Positions 26,965 to 35,833 of a stretch of 64,000 nucleotides of DNA are shown piece after piece. The DNA is from Alteromonas aestuariivivens (GTDB taxonomy: Bacteria; Pseudomonadota; Gammaproteobacteria; Enterobacterales; Alteromonadaceae): the NCBI RefSeq assembly GCF_003367475.1, contig NZ_QRHA01000001.1:434001-498000 (forward strand), read 5' to 3'. Numbering within the stretch: the first letter of the stretch is position 1; each line of letters starts with the position of its first letter. A program made the position numbers and the translations under genes. The notes under the pieces were generated by a model. It saw only the letters and a list, made by a program, of their open reading frames with translations. It made no database searches and was not told the DNA's origin.

Positions 26965-27077
26965 GATGTCGTTGACGGAGATTGTTTTTTACTCTCTAAT
27001 AAAAAATCAATTGTTGTCGCTTTTAGCGAAATTCAATCCGGGTACCGCCCGGAATTCATGGAGCAGGAAATCGTTTT

Positions 27078-27914
27078 ATGGCCTTAAAACTCTGGAAAGA
27101 TCTTTCAACACTGGATTTTGAAAATCTTGACCCTCACAACACCGTTGCCCTGTTGCCCCTGGGGGCAATTGAACCCCATGGCCCACACTTACCCATGTCG
27201 ACCGATTCCCTGATCGCCGAGTCATTGTGTCAGTTGGCCGCCGAGCTTGTACCGGATGACATCAACCTTTTGCTGATGCCAACTTCAGAGATTGGTAAAT
27301 CCACCGAACACAGCTGTTTTGAAGGCACCATTACCCACACCGCCCACACCCTGCTGGATGTGTGGATGGAGATAGGGGAAAGTGTGGCCAAAGCCGGTAT
27401 CAAAAAGCTGATATTCTTCAATGCCCACGGCGGCCAGCCGCAAATTATGGAGATATGTTGTCGTGAACTGCGGATAAAATTCGACATGCTCACCGTTGGT
27501 GCCAGCGGCTGGAGTTGCGGTTCACCTGAAGCTGAAGGGATCCCTGACGACGAGCGGCGTCATGGCATACATGCGGGGCAGGTTGAAACATCGATTGTGC
27601 TGCATTTGCGCCCGGACCTGGTCAAGATGGAGCATGCACAAAATTTTGAAGGCTTGCTCAAGGACGTCGAAGCCCGCTTTGAACACCTGCGCATTATTGG
27701 CAGTACCTATGTTGGCTGGCAGGCTCAGGATCTGCACCCCTGCGGTTGTTCCGGGGATGCAACCCTGGCAACCGCCGAGCTGGGCAAAATCTACACTGAT
27801 CACTACGCCAAAGGTCTGGCCAACATCATCAAAGATGTGGCGGAGTACCCGCTGGAGTGGATCCGCAGCCGGGCTGACTGGCAAGGCGTTCAGAAAGTCG
27901 AGCGGAAAGCTTAA
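27078..27914 (+). CDS. creatininase-family metal-dependent amidohydrolase
   Basis: 278 residues; AGGAAA precedes ATG 27078. Metal and active-site pattern as in creatininase: E32, H34 and D43 (LGAIEPHGPHLPMSTD), a later FFNAHGGQ, and GIHAGQVETS with the metal-binding Glu. The family opens cyclic amides (creatinine to creatine) or deformylates pyrimidine-type intermediates in flavin biosynthesis. Here ring opening or deformylation of a scavenged heterocycle is plausible. There is no creatinase or sarcosine oxidase gene nearby, which argues against simple creatinine use. It is divergent from the receptor gene and convergent with an exported amidohydrolase gene. Confidence 0.88.
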   Translation: MALKLWKDLSTLDFENLDPHNTVALLPLGAIEPHGPHLPMSTDSLIAESLCQLAAELVPDDINLLLMPTSEIGKSTEHSCFEGTITHTAHTLLDVWMEIGESVAKAGIKKLIFFNAHGGQPQIMEICCRELRIKFDMLTVGASGWSCGSPEAEGIPDDERRHGIHAGQVETSIVLHLRPDLVKMEHAQNFEGLLKDVEARFEHLRIIGSTYVGWQAQDLHPCGCSGDATLATAELGKIYTDHYAKGLANIIKDVAEYPLEWIRSRADWQGVQKVERKA

Positions 27915-27952
27915 TTGAAGAGAATGCGGTGGGCAGGGCTCACCGCTTCAGA

Positions 27953-29350
27953 CTATTCCAGTGCCAAGGCGTCCCGGGCCAAGTCAGCAATTCTGCCAAT
28001 TCGACCTGCCACTTCTGCAGCCAGAGGTTGTTCTTCAAATCGGGTGCTTTCGCCCCGGTGTACCAGCCGTTCACCGTTCACATACACTGCTTCGATGTTA
28101 CTGGCATTAAGAGAGAAGACAACATGTGATGCCGGATCAAAAACCGGGCCGGATAAAGGCGAGCGGGTATCCAGTATTAAAAAGTCAGCCCGCTTGCCTG
28201 CTACGAGGCTGCCAACCTGATGGTCTATTTTCAGCACCTTGGCCGTTTCAAGAGTGTGCAGGCGTAACATGGTCATGGGGTCCAGGATTTCGGCATCCTG
28301 ATATTTCATGCGGATGGCATACAGGCCCATTCGCATGTTTTCGAACGGGTCGGCAATGTCGGCACTGGCGGCACCGTCAACCCCCATGCCTACTTTCAGC
28401 CCTGTCTTAAGGTACCTGGGAATATCCGGCAACCCGGAGGCCAGACGGCCGTTGGACAGCGGGTTCCAGATCATTGCCCCACCGGCCTGGGCAATATCCT
28501 GTAGTATGCTTTCATCAGGATGCACAAAGTGGGCGAAGGAAACAAAGTCGGCGGCGGCACCGGCCTGCTTCATCAGTGGCCACTTGAGCCGGTCCTGCGC
28601 CGCTTGCTCAAACGGTTCCAGATAATGGTACTGAAGGGTGATATTGTGCTGTCGCGCGAGCGACAATTCAAAGCCCAGCCGTTCGGTGGCGTAAAAATTG
28701 GCTACCGCGTTGAGTGAAAAGCCCATCAGGTTGAGGGGCTGGCGTTCATCTGCATAGCGCTGTACTAGTGTGTTGAAATTACGTGCAACCTCACTGTCAG
28801 TGAGTTTCAAATCCGGGTTGTAGGCAAACACCGTATTCTGACCGGAATCCAGTGAAGCAGTAAGGCTTTCGAGATAATCCTGCTCACCGGAAGCCAGGCG
28901 CTGTGAGTGGTTATAGCAGGTAGTAATACCGTGGGCGAGTTGGTCGAGGGCGCCATGCAAAGTAAAGTGGTAAAAGTCGCCGCTACCGAAATATTGCCCG
29001 TACGTCCGGTGCAGGGCCTGCAACCAGCCGTGCAATTCCTGATCCTGGGCGATGCCACGAAATGCACTTTGCCACAGGTGATTGTGACCGGATACAAAAC
29101 CGGGCAGGATAATTTTGCCCTGTGCGTCAATCACCGAATCCGGCTTGATGGCACCGCTATACTGGCCTGCGCCCAGCTCGACAATGCGTTCATCTTCTAT
29201 CAACAGGTAGCCCTTAAAGTGCTCCGGCTGAGCGGTGTCCACCGGCACAATGGTGGCATTGCTGAACAACTGGGTTGCGGCCTGCAAGGAAAACGACAGA
29301 CTGGCGGCCAGGCTGATGAGCGCCTGCTTGCCAAGGTGGAATCTAGTCAC
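27953..29350 (-). CDS. exported amidohydrolase (cytosine/guanine-deaminase-like superfamily)
   Basis: 465 residues from GTG 29350 (AGGAG upstream). The N-terminus looks like a signal peptide ending LQAAT, so the enzyme is probably periplasmic, which is unusual for this superfamily. Seen: GFVSGHNHLWQS (HxH metal motif), GITTCYNHS, LQYHYLE, and GVDGAASADIADPF with the catalytic Asp. The branch is that of imidazolonepropionase and guanine-deaminase-like enzymes. It is the last gene of a five-gene minus-strand operon and overlaps the MFS gene by 8 bases. Processing of a substrate before inner-membrane import is inferred. Confidence 0.84.
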   Translation of the reverse strand: MTRFHLGKQALISLAASLSFSLQAATQLFSNATIVPVDTAQPEHFKGYLLIEDERIVELGAGQYSGAIKPDSVIDAQGKIILPGFVSGHNHLWQSAFRGIAQDQELHGWLQALHRTYGQYFGSGDFYHFTLHGALDQLAHGITTCYNHSQRLASGEQDYLESLTASLDSGQNTVFAYNPDLKLTDSEVARNFNTLVQRYADERQPLNLMGFSLNAVANFYATERLGFELSLARQHNITLQYHYLEPFEQAAQDRLKWPLMKQAGAAADFVSFAHFVHPDESILQDIAQAGGAMIWNPLSNGRLASGLPDIPRYLKTGLKVGMGVDGAASADIADPFENMRMGLYAIRMKYQDAEILDPMTMLRLHTLETAKVLKIDHQVGSLVAGKRADFLILDTRSPLSGPVFDPASHVVFSLNASNIEAVYVNGERLVHRGESTRFEEQPLAAEVAGRIGRIADLARDALALE

Positions 29351-30755
29351 TGAGTGGCTCCTGTTGAGAGTGATTACGTTTATTGCGAAATTGGCGAAGT
29401 GAGGCGAAGGACAACAGCCCCCAGCAGCACAGGGTCAGGGCACCTGAGACCAGCCATAGGAGGAATATGGCCTGCTCGATGCCGCTTGGTTGAGCCGCCA
29501 CACTGTTCTTGATTGCGCCGCCCAGAGCGATGGAAAAACCAATGCCGATGTTGGTGGCAAGTGAAATGGCGGTAGCAATCTGACCCGGCGTATGGGGTCC
29601 GGCACTGTTGACGGCGAAGCTTTTGCACGCATTGTTGATGATCCCCATGGCTAAACCGCCGACAAACCAGCCGGCATAGGCCGCCGCCAGCCCGTAGTGC
29701 AGGGTTATCATTACCCCAAGGCAAGCAAGACCAAGCAACAGCACTGAGAACCCCAGCCATAAACAGGTAATTTGCCCCAATCCGGTCAACAGGCGGGCAC
29801 GAACGTTTGAGCCACTCAACCAGCCGAGGCTGGCAAGAGTCAGTACCACGCCGGCCTGCAGGTTGTCGGTGTGCAGGGCCTGGGTCAGATACAGAGGAAA
29901 ATAGGTTTGCAGGCCAAAAAAGATGGTGCAGCAAGCCAGCGTAATGCACACGGAAATCGACAGTGGCTCCCGGGCCAGCCACCATTGTTGCGGCATGTTA
30001 GTGGCGGTAACCCGAATACTTAGCATCGCTGCTGGCAACAGCAGGGACCAGTGCCAGCCGAATGGGGTAGCGAGCAGATAAATCATCAGGCCCAATCCGA
30101 GTGCCATCAGCAAGGGTTCTTTGAGTGGGTTACCGCGAGTGTTGTGGGACTCTGGGCCCAACCCGTTCAACTGGCCCCTGAAAATCAGCACGCTCAGTGC
30201 GAGCAGTACTAACTGTACTGCGAAAATGAAGCGCCAGTGGGCAACTTCGAGTAACCAGGCGCCAATGACCGGCGCGATCAGCGACGGGATCACCCAGGCA
30301 ATATCCACAATGGACAGCACCCGTGGGCGGCTGGTGGCACAGAAACACAGTTTTACCAAGGCGAAGGCAAGTGTAAGACTGATGCCTCCGCCAATGCCCT
30401 GAAGGGTTCGGGCCAGCACAAAACTGCCCACGTCCCAACTGATAATGGCGAGAATGTGGCCGGCCAGCAGGCACCACAGTGAAATGGCCAGCACCGTTGT
30501 GGCGCCTTTGCTATCGAGGCCTTTGGCAGTCCAAATCATGCCGGATATTGAAGCAACCACATAAGCGCCCATCATCAGCCCGTACCACTGCTCGCCACCT
30601 AACTCGGTATGGATGCTCGGCATCGCCACCACCAGCACCAGCTCGTTAAACGCATGCAAAGCGGTGAGCATTAGAATGCCAACCAATACCCGCACATTCA
30701 ACGGGTCGGAGCTGCCCTGTGGCGCCGTGGGTGAGCAGGGTACGGGTGGGGTCAC
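29343..30755 (-). CDS. major facilitator superfamily transporter (drug:H+ antiporter-like)
   Basis: 470 residues from GTG 30755, which overlaps the reductase stop (GTGA). About twelve to fourteen hydrophobic segments. FVLARTLQGIGGGISLTLAF matches motif C-type patterns of DHA-family exporters, though other carriers share it. Overlap with both flanking genes implies it acts in the same pathway, importing substrate or exporting an end product. The substrate cannot be inferred. Confidence 0.84.
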   Translation of the reverse strand: MTPPVPCSPTAPQGSSDPLNVRVLVGILMLTALHAFNELVLVVAMPSIHTELGGEQWYGLMMGAYVVASISGMIWTAKGLDSKGATTVLAISLWCLLAGHILAIISWDVGSFVLARTLQGIGGGISLTLAFALVKLCFCATSRPRVLSIVDIAWVIPSLIAPVIGAWLLEVAHWRFIFAVQLVLLALSVLIFRGQLNGLGPESHNTRGNPLKEPLLMALGLGLMIYLLATPFGWHWSLLLPAAMLSIRVTATNMPQQWWLAREPLSISVCITLACCTIFFGLQTYFPLYLTQALHTDNLQAGVVLTLASLGWLSGSNVRARLLTGLGQITCLWLGFSVLLLGLACLGVMITLHYGLAAAYAGWFVGGLAMGIINNACKSFAVNSAGPHTPGQIATAISLATNIGIGFSIALGGAIKNSVAAQPSGIEQAIFLLWLVSGALTLCCWGLLSFASLRQFRNKRNHSQQEPLSD

Positions 30756-31714
30756 AGTTCAATCACCAGGGTGTCTGATTTGGCTCTTGAACAGCACAGG
30801 GTCATGATGTCGTTGGCGGATTTTTCATCCTCCGACAGGATTCCGTCGCGGTGTTCCACCTCGCCATCCACCACATTGATCAGGCAGGCGCCACATATTC
30901 CTTCACCGCAGACGTTGTCGATGTCGTAACCGTTGTCGTGCAGTACGTCCAGAGCGGATTTATCCGCCGGCACCGTGAAGGTTTTATTGGAACGTTCCAG
31001 TACCAGCTGGAAGGGAATATCCTCGTACACCTGGTGATTGTCGGCTTTGAATTTTTCAAAGTGAACCGAGCCTCGTGGCCAATGGGAGGCAGCCTGTGCA
31101 ACGGCATCCATCATCGCGTTCGGACCACAGCAGAACAGGTGACGACCGGCAACGATGTCGTGCAGCAAGGTGTTAAAATTCAGGCGCTCGCCATCGGGGT
31201 CGCGGCTGAAATAGAAATGTACTCTGTCGGCAAATTCGCAGTTGCGCAGTTGTTTGACAAACGCGGCATCCCGCTGGTGGCGGGCACAATAGTGCAGCTC
31301 AAAATTCTGCCCCTGCTGGTGAAGGGTTTTGGCCATCGACAGCAACGGCGTAACACCAATACCACCGCCTATTAGCAGCGATGTTTCCGCCCCCAGTACC
31401 AGCGGAAACTGGCTCTTGGGGCCGGAGACCACAAGTTCATCTCCCACATTAACCTGCTGGTGCAAATAGGCGGAACCACCGCGGCTGTGCTCGTCGAGCA
31501 AAATACTCAGGCGGTAGGCGTCGGTTTCTGATTGGGCATTGGTCAGGGAATACTGACGCACCAAACCATTCGGCAGGTGCAGCATGATGTGGGATCCGGC
31601 CGGTGGCGCGGGCAATTCGCCGCCATCAGCACGCACCAGTTTGATGGTTCGGATACTGGCGGTTTCCTGCGTGATACTTTTCACCTTCAAGGGTGTTTTG
31701 TTTAACTGAGTCAT
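30752..31714 (-). CDS. phthalate-dioxygenase-reductase-like (PDR/VanB) flavoprotein with C-terminal 2Fe-2S
   Basis: 320 residues; AGGGGAC precedes ATG 31714. The N-terminal flavin-binding domain has RQYSLTNAQSE, the NAD domain has LLIGGGIGVTPLLSMAK, and the plant-type ferredoxin domain has Cys 269, 274, 277 and 307 (CGEGICGAC, then LCCS). Such reductases pass electrons from NAD(P)H to a Rieske oxygenase. No Rieske oxygenase gene lies in this window; the adjacent gene encodes an FAD oxidase. The electron acceptor is therefore unknown, perhaps an unlinked oxygenase. Confidence 0.9.
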   Translation of the reverse strand: MTQLNKTPLKVKSITQETASIRTIKLVRADGGELPAPPAGSHIMLHLPNGLVRQYSLTNAQSETDAYRLSILLDEHSRGGSAYLHQQVNVGDELVVSGPKSQFPLVLGAETSLLIGGGIGVTPLLSMAKTLHQQGQNFELHYCARHQRDAAFVKQLRNCEFADRVHFYFSRDPDGERLNFNTLLHDIVAGRHLFCCGPNAMMDAVAQAASHWPRGSVHFEKFKADNHQVYEDIPFQLVLERSNKTFTVPADKSALDVLHDNGYDIDNVCGEGICGACLINVVDGEVEHRDGILSEDEKSANDIMTLCCSRAKSDTLVIEL

Positions 31715-31729
31715 TTTCGTCCCCTGAAG

Positions 31730-33148
31730 TTAAATTTCGCTAAGGTTTTCAATTTGTTCTGGCGTCATGTCTTTGACCTTCTCCCATGCCATACTTTTGC
31801 CTGGGTTGAGCAGTTGTTTGGGGTCAAGGCGTTTTTTCCAGGCCAGGTGGGTAAAATTGGCGTTGTGCATGCTGCCCGCTTCAATTTGGTATTTGTGCGG
31901 GTCGGCAACCGGGCAGCCACAGGCTTCGTAGGTGCCGATGATTTCGTACAGGCGCACGTCCGTGGTGTAGCGCAGGATCGGTACATCGAATGAAATCAGT
32001 TCGCCATTGAGCACTGCAAATTCGTGGTGCTGGAATACTTCCTTTTTGACCAGTTCATGCACTTCCCGAACTTTTTCCACGGTCAGGGGTTGTGGAAAGG
32101 ACACCTGCAGATAGGTCATGGCTTTATCGGCTTTGAGTACCTGCAGGTTGCTGTGGTTATACGAAAACTCATAAACCAGCGGTAAGCCTTCGGCACGAAT
32201 TTGTTCGTTGGTCATCGACAGTTCCAGCACCCCTTTGTGGTTTTCTATGGCGGCCTGCAGTGCGTCGACTTCACGATCATCCACCATAGTCACCATCAGG
32301 GCTTTACCGGTGGGCACATACCCATCCAGAGCGGTGAAGTAAGTGCGGTAGCGGTGATCCAGTACCGACAGCAATTTGCATTCGATGTGCGGGTTTTTGG
32401 CAATCGCCAGGGCGGCCTCATAAGCTTCAGGGTAGGTGTCAAAGGTCGCAATACAGTTATGCCAGGTACGGGAGGGCACGGTCCTTAAGGTGACTTCGGT
32501 GATCACACCATTGATGCCCCAGGCGTGATGCACCAGCAGGGTGTCATCGTTTTCGAAATAGTGGCACTGGGGCTGCGCTTCCACTGAATAAACCTTAAGA
32601 CAAATGATGTTGCCTTTTTCCCGCAGCGGACCGTTGTTCATGGTACCAATTCCGGCAGACCCACCGGCCACAAATCCCCCTACCGTGGCAATATTCTGGG
32701 TAGAGGGGAACACCGGCAGTTCGTAACCCTGTTGTTTAAGTGTCTGGTTCAGCAGTTCGATGTTGCAGCCGGCTTCGACCCTCACATAGCCTTCGCCAAT
32801 CTCGAGGATCTGGTTGATGGCGTTCACATCAATAATCATTCCGCCTGCCAGGGGTACAGCCTGCCCGTAGTTGCCTGTTCCGCCGCCGCGTACCACAATC
32901 GGCATGTCCCAGCGGTAGGCTACCTCGAGGCAGTGCAGCAGCTCTTGCTGGGTTTGTGGCTGTACCACAATATCAGCGAACTGATCACTGAGCTGGCGCT
33001 CGAGAATGGGGCTGTACCAGAAAAAGTCCCGCGAATGCTTTTTGACCTGAGCGGGTTTGCTGAGAACCTTTATGCCATTCAGATCCTGCTGGAACTGTTG
33101 CCAGTCTATCTTGATCTTTCCGGAGATGGCGTAGCTTGCATTAGACAT
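31730..33148 (-). CDS. FAD-binding (PCMH-type) oxidoreductase, GlcD-like
   Basis: 472 residues from ATG 33148 with AGGAA upstream; this start overlaps the deaminase stop by 8 bases. The FAD domain (about 55-235) contains VVRGGGTGNYGQAVPLAGG and TVGGFVAGGSAGIG, typical of vanillyl-alcohol-oxidase/GlcD-type flavoenzymes that oxidise hydroxy acids, alcohols or amines. The substrate domain is not diagnostic. It lies between the deaminase and the 2Fe-2S reductase in a tightly packed operon, so the three probably act in sequence on one heterocyclic compound. Confidence 0.86.
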   Translation of the reverse strand: MSNASYAISGKIKIDWQQFQQDLNGIKVLSKPAQVKKHSRDFFWYSPILERQLSDQFADIVVQPQTQQELLHCLEVAYRWDMPIVVRGGGTGNYGQAVPLAGGMIIDVNAINQILEIGEGYVRVEAGCNIELLNQTLKQQGYELPVFPSTQNIATVGGFVAGGSAGIGTMNNGPLREKGNIICLKVYSVEAQPQCHYFENDDTLLVHHAWGINGVITEVTLRTVPSRTWHNCIATFDTYPEAYEAALAIAKNPHIECKLLSVLDHRYRTYFTALDGYVPTGKALMVTMVDDREVDALQAAIENHKGVLELSMTNEQIRAEGLPLVYEFSYNHSNLQVLKADKAMTYLQVSFPQPLTVEKVREVHELVKKEVFQHHEFAVLNGELISFDVPILRYTTDVRLYEIIGTYEACGCPVADPHKYQIEAGSMHNANFTHLAWKKRLDPKQLLNPGKSMAWEKVKDMTPEQIENLSEI

Positions 33149-34409
33149 GTGAAATTCCTGTTGTCGCAAATTTGTTCAAATAATCGGTGAGCAAAACGCA
33201 ACGGACGTTGCCTCCGGCCACCAGTCCGGCGGTGCTGGTAGCCGAGCTGATCAGCAACTGCTGCAGCGGTGCACCGTCTGTATAGGTGGGCGCAACGCCC
33301 AGTGCCCGTTGGGCATCGGTGGTAATAGCCCTGAGCCAGTCCGCGAAGGGCGGGTCCAGGTGGGCAGTCAGGCAGGCCAGAGACAATGCATTCATAGGCG
33401 AGTGCTGGCCCAGCGGGCAGAATGCATCCTGAACGTTGTCAGAACCAATGGTGACGGGTACGCCAGCGGCTCTGAGCTCCCTGATACGGGTAATTCCGCG
33501 CCGATCCGGCGTGCCGGAAGTACGGCCTTGCAGGTACAGGTTGGTGGTGGGCAGGGCGGCGATGGTGATGCCGGCGCGCCGAACTTTATCGATAACTGTC
33601 TGCAACGGCCGGCCATTGAGATTCATCAGGCTGCACACGTGACCGCACAGAATATGGCCCTGGTAATTACTGGCAATAGCCGCATCTGCGATTTGTTCCA
33701 GTCCGGTCAGGTTGGCAGCCAGACCTTCGTCTACGTGAAAGTCCAAATTCAGTTTAAAGCGGTTAGCCAGTTGCAACAGGGTTGTGAGCTTTTCCTGCAT
33801 GCCGTCCTGGGCGAAGACAAACGTGCCGAGTACGCCACCGTCCCGGGCAATTCGCGCGGCTACTCTGGTAGCCATCGTAATATCGTTAAACAAATCCAGT
33901 GACGTGAGGGCTGCATACTGAACTGTGAGAAGGGGCTGCCATTGTTGGGCAAGTTGTTTTATGACGTCCCAGGCGAGAGGAGGTGTGTCATCCTCGCTCC
34001 AGTCCACATGGGTGCGCACCAGCTGGCAGCCGGACTGGTAGAGCTCTTCCAGCCCCTGATTGGCACGCTGGTAAACGTCTTCGGCGGTCCACTGGTGTTT
34101 GTCGGCGGCCATGCTCTCGATGGCCTGCATCAAATCGCCACCCACCGCACCAAGGCGATCAATGGTGTGGCATTTGTCCAGATGGGCGTGCACTTCGGTC
34201 AGGCGTGGCATTATCAGTTGCCCGTTTAAATCACAGGTTTCATCGGCACTCACCGGCTCATCTGAGCCAGCAAAGCGCCAGACCTGAGCATTCTGGATAA
34301 TCAGGTCACCGCGCAGGCAGTCACCATCAGCTTCACCGCCAAACCCTTCTGGCTGGCGAATGAATGCTGCGGGTATGCGCGTATTCTTCAATAGCAGGGT
34401 CCGGGTCAT
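33141..34409 (-). CDS. CodA-type cytosine/isocytosine/creatinine-deaminase-like amidohydrolase
   Basis: 422 residues; GGAGG precedes ATG 34409. Metal ligands HAHLDK (His 74 and 76), the VRTHVDW strand, LDFHVDEG (His and Glu of the CodA site), CGHVCSL, and IGSDNVQDAFCPLG with the catalytic Asp. The CodA branch deaminates cytosine, isocytosine, creatinine and related pyrimidine or imidazole rings. It is the first gene of the operon that continues with the FAD oxidase, PDR reductase, MFS carrier and exported amidohydrolase. The substrate is inferred only to be a ring amine or amide. Confidence 0.88.
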   Translation of the reverse strand: MTRTLLLKNTRIPAAFIRQPEGFGGEADGDCLRGDLIIQNAQVWRFAGSDEPVSADETCDLNGQLIMPRLTEVHAHLDKCHTIDRLGAVGGDLMQAIESMAADKHQWTAEDVYQRANQGLEELYQSGCQLVRTHVDWSEDDTPPLAWDVIKQLAQQWQPLLTVQYAALTSLDLFNDITMATRVAARIARDGGVLGTFVFAQDGMQEKLTTLLQLANRFKLNLDFHVDEGLAANLTGLEQIADAAIASNYQGHILCGHVCSLMNLNGRPLQTVIDKVRRAGITIAALPTTNLYLQGRTSGTPDRRGITRIRELRAAGVPVTIGSDNVQDAFCPLGQHSPMNALSLACLTAHLDPPFADWLRAITTDAQRALGVAPTYTDGAPLQQLLISSATSTAGLVAGGNVRCVLLTDYLNKFATTGISHV

Positions 34410-34715
34410 TGCGAGCCTCCGCGCAATTGGTAGAAATACAACGTCCGGCAGCGGCGTATCCGGGATCTCAGCCTGGAGGCGCTGTGAAACTGCCTGTTGC
34501 GGTTTGTGCGTATTGATGACTTCATGGTGTTGGCCTTGTTTTATTTTTGCAAACAGACGGCGATGGACGCATCTGGTCGAGGCTCTTTATCTTGTGCCAG
34601 AAGAGTGAAAAAGATTTTAATGTTAATTAAATCAATATTTTAAAAGTTCATTCCCCAACTAAAATAAATATGTTTTACTAACGTTCACCGAGTATTTTTG
34701 CAGTCAAGAGATGTT
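34410..34715. other. 306-bp divergent region, CodA-like operon / RidA
   Basis: AT-rich near 34610-34690 (promoter-like). No RutR-like palindrome, hairpin or further gene was found here, in contrast to the other promoter regions of the block. Confidence 0.4.
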
Positions 34716-35102
34716 ATGACCCCCTTAAATCCCGCTTCTTTACCCGCACCTTTTGGACGTTACTCCCACGGCGTGGAAGTGCCCGCCAAAGGGCGCCTGG
34801 TGAAAACTTCCGGTCAGCTGGCTCTGGCCAGTGATCTTTCCATTCCCGAGTCTGCTTTTGAGCAGGCCCAGCTGATTTTTCAGTATCTCGATGCCATCCT
34901 GCAGGAGGGTAATATGTCACGCCAGGACGTGATACATCTGGCCGCCTACGTGACTGACCGGGCCTACATGAAAGAGTACATGCAAGCCCGCGACCTTTAC
35001 TTTGGTGAGCTGACTCCGCCAGCTTCCACCCTCATCATCGTATCCGGTTTTACCCGCGAAGAATTCAAAGTGGAAATTGAACTGCTGGCCATGGCGGACT
35101 AG
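34716..35102 (+). CDS. RidA/YjgF-family enamine/imine deaminase
   Basis: 128 residues from ATG 34716, with AAGAGA upstream; an upstream TTG is unlikely. Rid proteins hydrolyse reactive enamines and imines, and RutC of the pyrimidine pathway is a relative. Seen: FGRYSHGVEV, TSGQLALA, and the C-terminal PASTLIIVSGF and KVEIELLAMAD, where the family's usual substrate-binding Arg (RxxV/A) is not obvious; the RidA subgroup is uncertain. Together with the adjacent oxidase/deaminase operon it fits removal of an imine intermediate. Its last codons share an 18-bp palindrome with the convergent amidotransferase gene. Confidence 0.82.
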   Translation: MTPLNPASLPAPFGRYSHGVEVPAKGRLVKTSGQLALASDLSIPESAFEQAQLIFQYLDAILQEGNMSRQDVIHLAAYVTDRAYMKEYMQARDLYFGELTPPASTLIIVSGFTREEFKVEIELLAMAD

Positions 35103-35109
35103 TCCGCCA
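35092..35109. repeat. 18-bp perfect palindrome spanning two convergent stop codons
   Basis: TGGCGGACTAGTCCGCCA reads identically on both strands and encodes Ala-Asp-stop for both the RidA gene (plus) and the amidotransferase gene (minus). The genes overlap by four bases at CTAG. It could form a short bidirectional hairpin. Confidence 0.85.
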
Positions 35110-35833
35110 GAGCCTGCGCTACCGCCTCACCGTACAGCCCGTCGAGAAACCCCATAAACCACCGGTGTACGGCGAAATCATGCTGTTGCATCAACCGGTC
35201 CTGGGTGGCTTTGTCCTGAACCCCTGAGCGCCCGTATACATGCGCTTTACTGAACTGCCAGCGCCGAAAGGCGGGTATGGTTACCTCCGGGTGAAACTGA
35301 AAGCCATAGGTACTGGGCCCGTACCGGAATGCCTGCTGGCCAAACAGCGCACTTTTTGCCAGCAATTGCGCACCTTGTGGCAACTGAAATTCATGAAAGT
35401 GCGCCTGTGGCACCACCAGTGAAGGGGGAAACAGGTTGCAAGCGGCATTAGCCGGTGTCAGCTCGTAATAACCAAACTCAAACGGCTCTCCGGATTTGGG
35501 GCCAACCTCGGCGCCCAGTACCCGAGCAATTGACTGGGCACCCTGACAAATGCCCAGCATTGGCACCTGTTTATCCAGGCACTGGCGTATCCAGCGGTTT
35601 TCCTGGTGCAGAAACGGGTGCTTGTGTTCTTCAAATACGTTGTACTGACCGCCGTACAATGCGGTTGCAATTACGCTGTCATCCACCTCGCCAAGTGACT
35701 CACCAAAGCAGGGGCGCATGATCTGTGGCTCAATGCCTTTGTAACGAAAGTAGGTTATAAGCCGGTCATCCTCGGGTTCTTCGCCGTGACGGATCAGGAC
35801 CACCCGCGGGCTCAGCTTTTTGAGCTTTTCCAA
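35099..35833 (-). CDS. class I glutamine-amidotransferase-like protein
   Basis: 244 residues; GGGAG precedes ATG 35833, which overlaps the TPR gene stop by 22 bases. The triad region is present: nucleophile Cys in GICQGAQ (about residue 95) and the His-x-Glu of FQFHPEV. This matches stand-alone GMP-synthase-like amidotransferases, which hydrolyse glutamine or gamma-glutamyl amides. No synthetase partner is adjacent. It is the last gene of the TonB operon by overlap, an odd place for such an enzyme. A gamma-glutamyl hydrolase role in nitrogen release is possible but unproven. Confidence 0.82.
   Translation of the reverse strand: MEKLKKLSPRVVLIRHGEEPEDDRLITYFRYKGIEPQIMRPCFGESLGEVDDSVIATALYGGQYNVFEEHKHPFLHQENRWIRQCLDKQVPMLGICQGAQSIARVLGAEVGPKSGEPFEFGYYELTPANAACNLFPPSLVVPQAHFHEFQLPQGAQLLAKSALFGQQAFRYGPSTYGFQFHPEVTIPAFRRWQFSKAHVYGRSGVQDKATQDRLMQQHDFAVHRWFMGFLDGLYGEAVAQALAD

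Larger units (their letters stand above)
26653..27077. other. 425-bp divergent region, receptor / creatininase
   Basis: AT-rich promoter region with two RutR-like palindromes. A 70-codon plus-strand frame from 26909 shows no family features and overlaps the creatininase start, so it is not called as a gene. Confidence 0.5.

Noticed and set aside
26909-27121. 70-codon frame before the creatininase gene
   Set aside because: It overlaps the well-supported creatininase start, contains operator H and has no recognisable features.
27078-34409. A creatinine degradation pathway (creatininase plus creatinine deaminase)
   Set aside because: Both families are represented, but creatinase, sarcosine and hydantoinase genes are absent and the context is nucleobase-like; kept only as an alternative.
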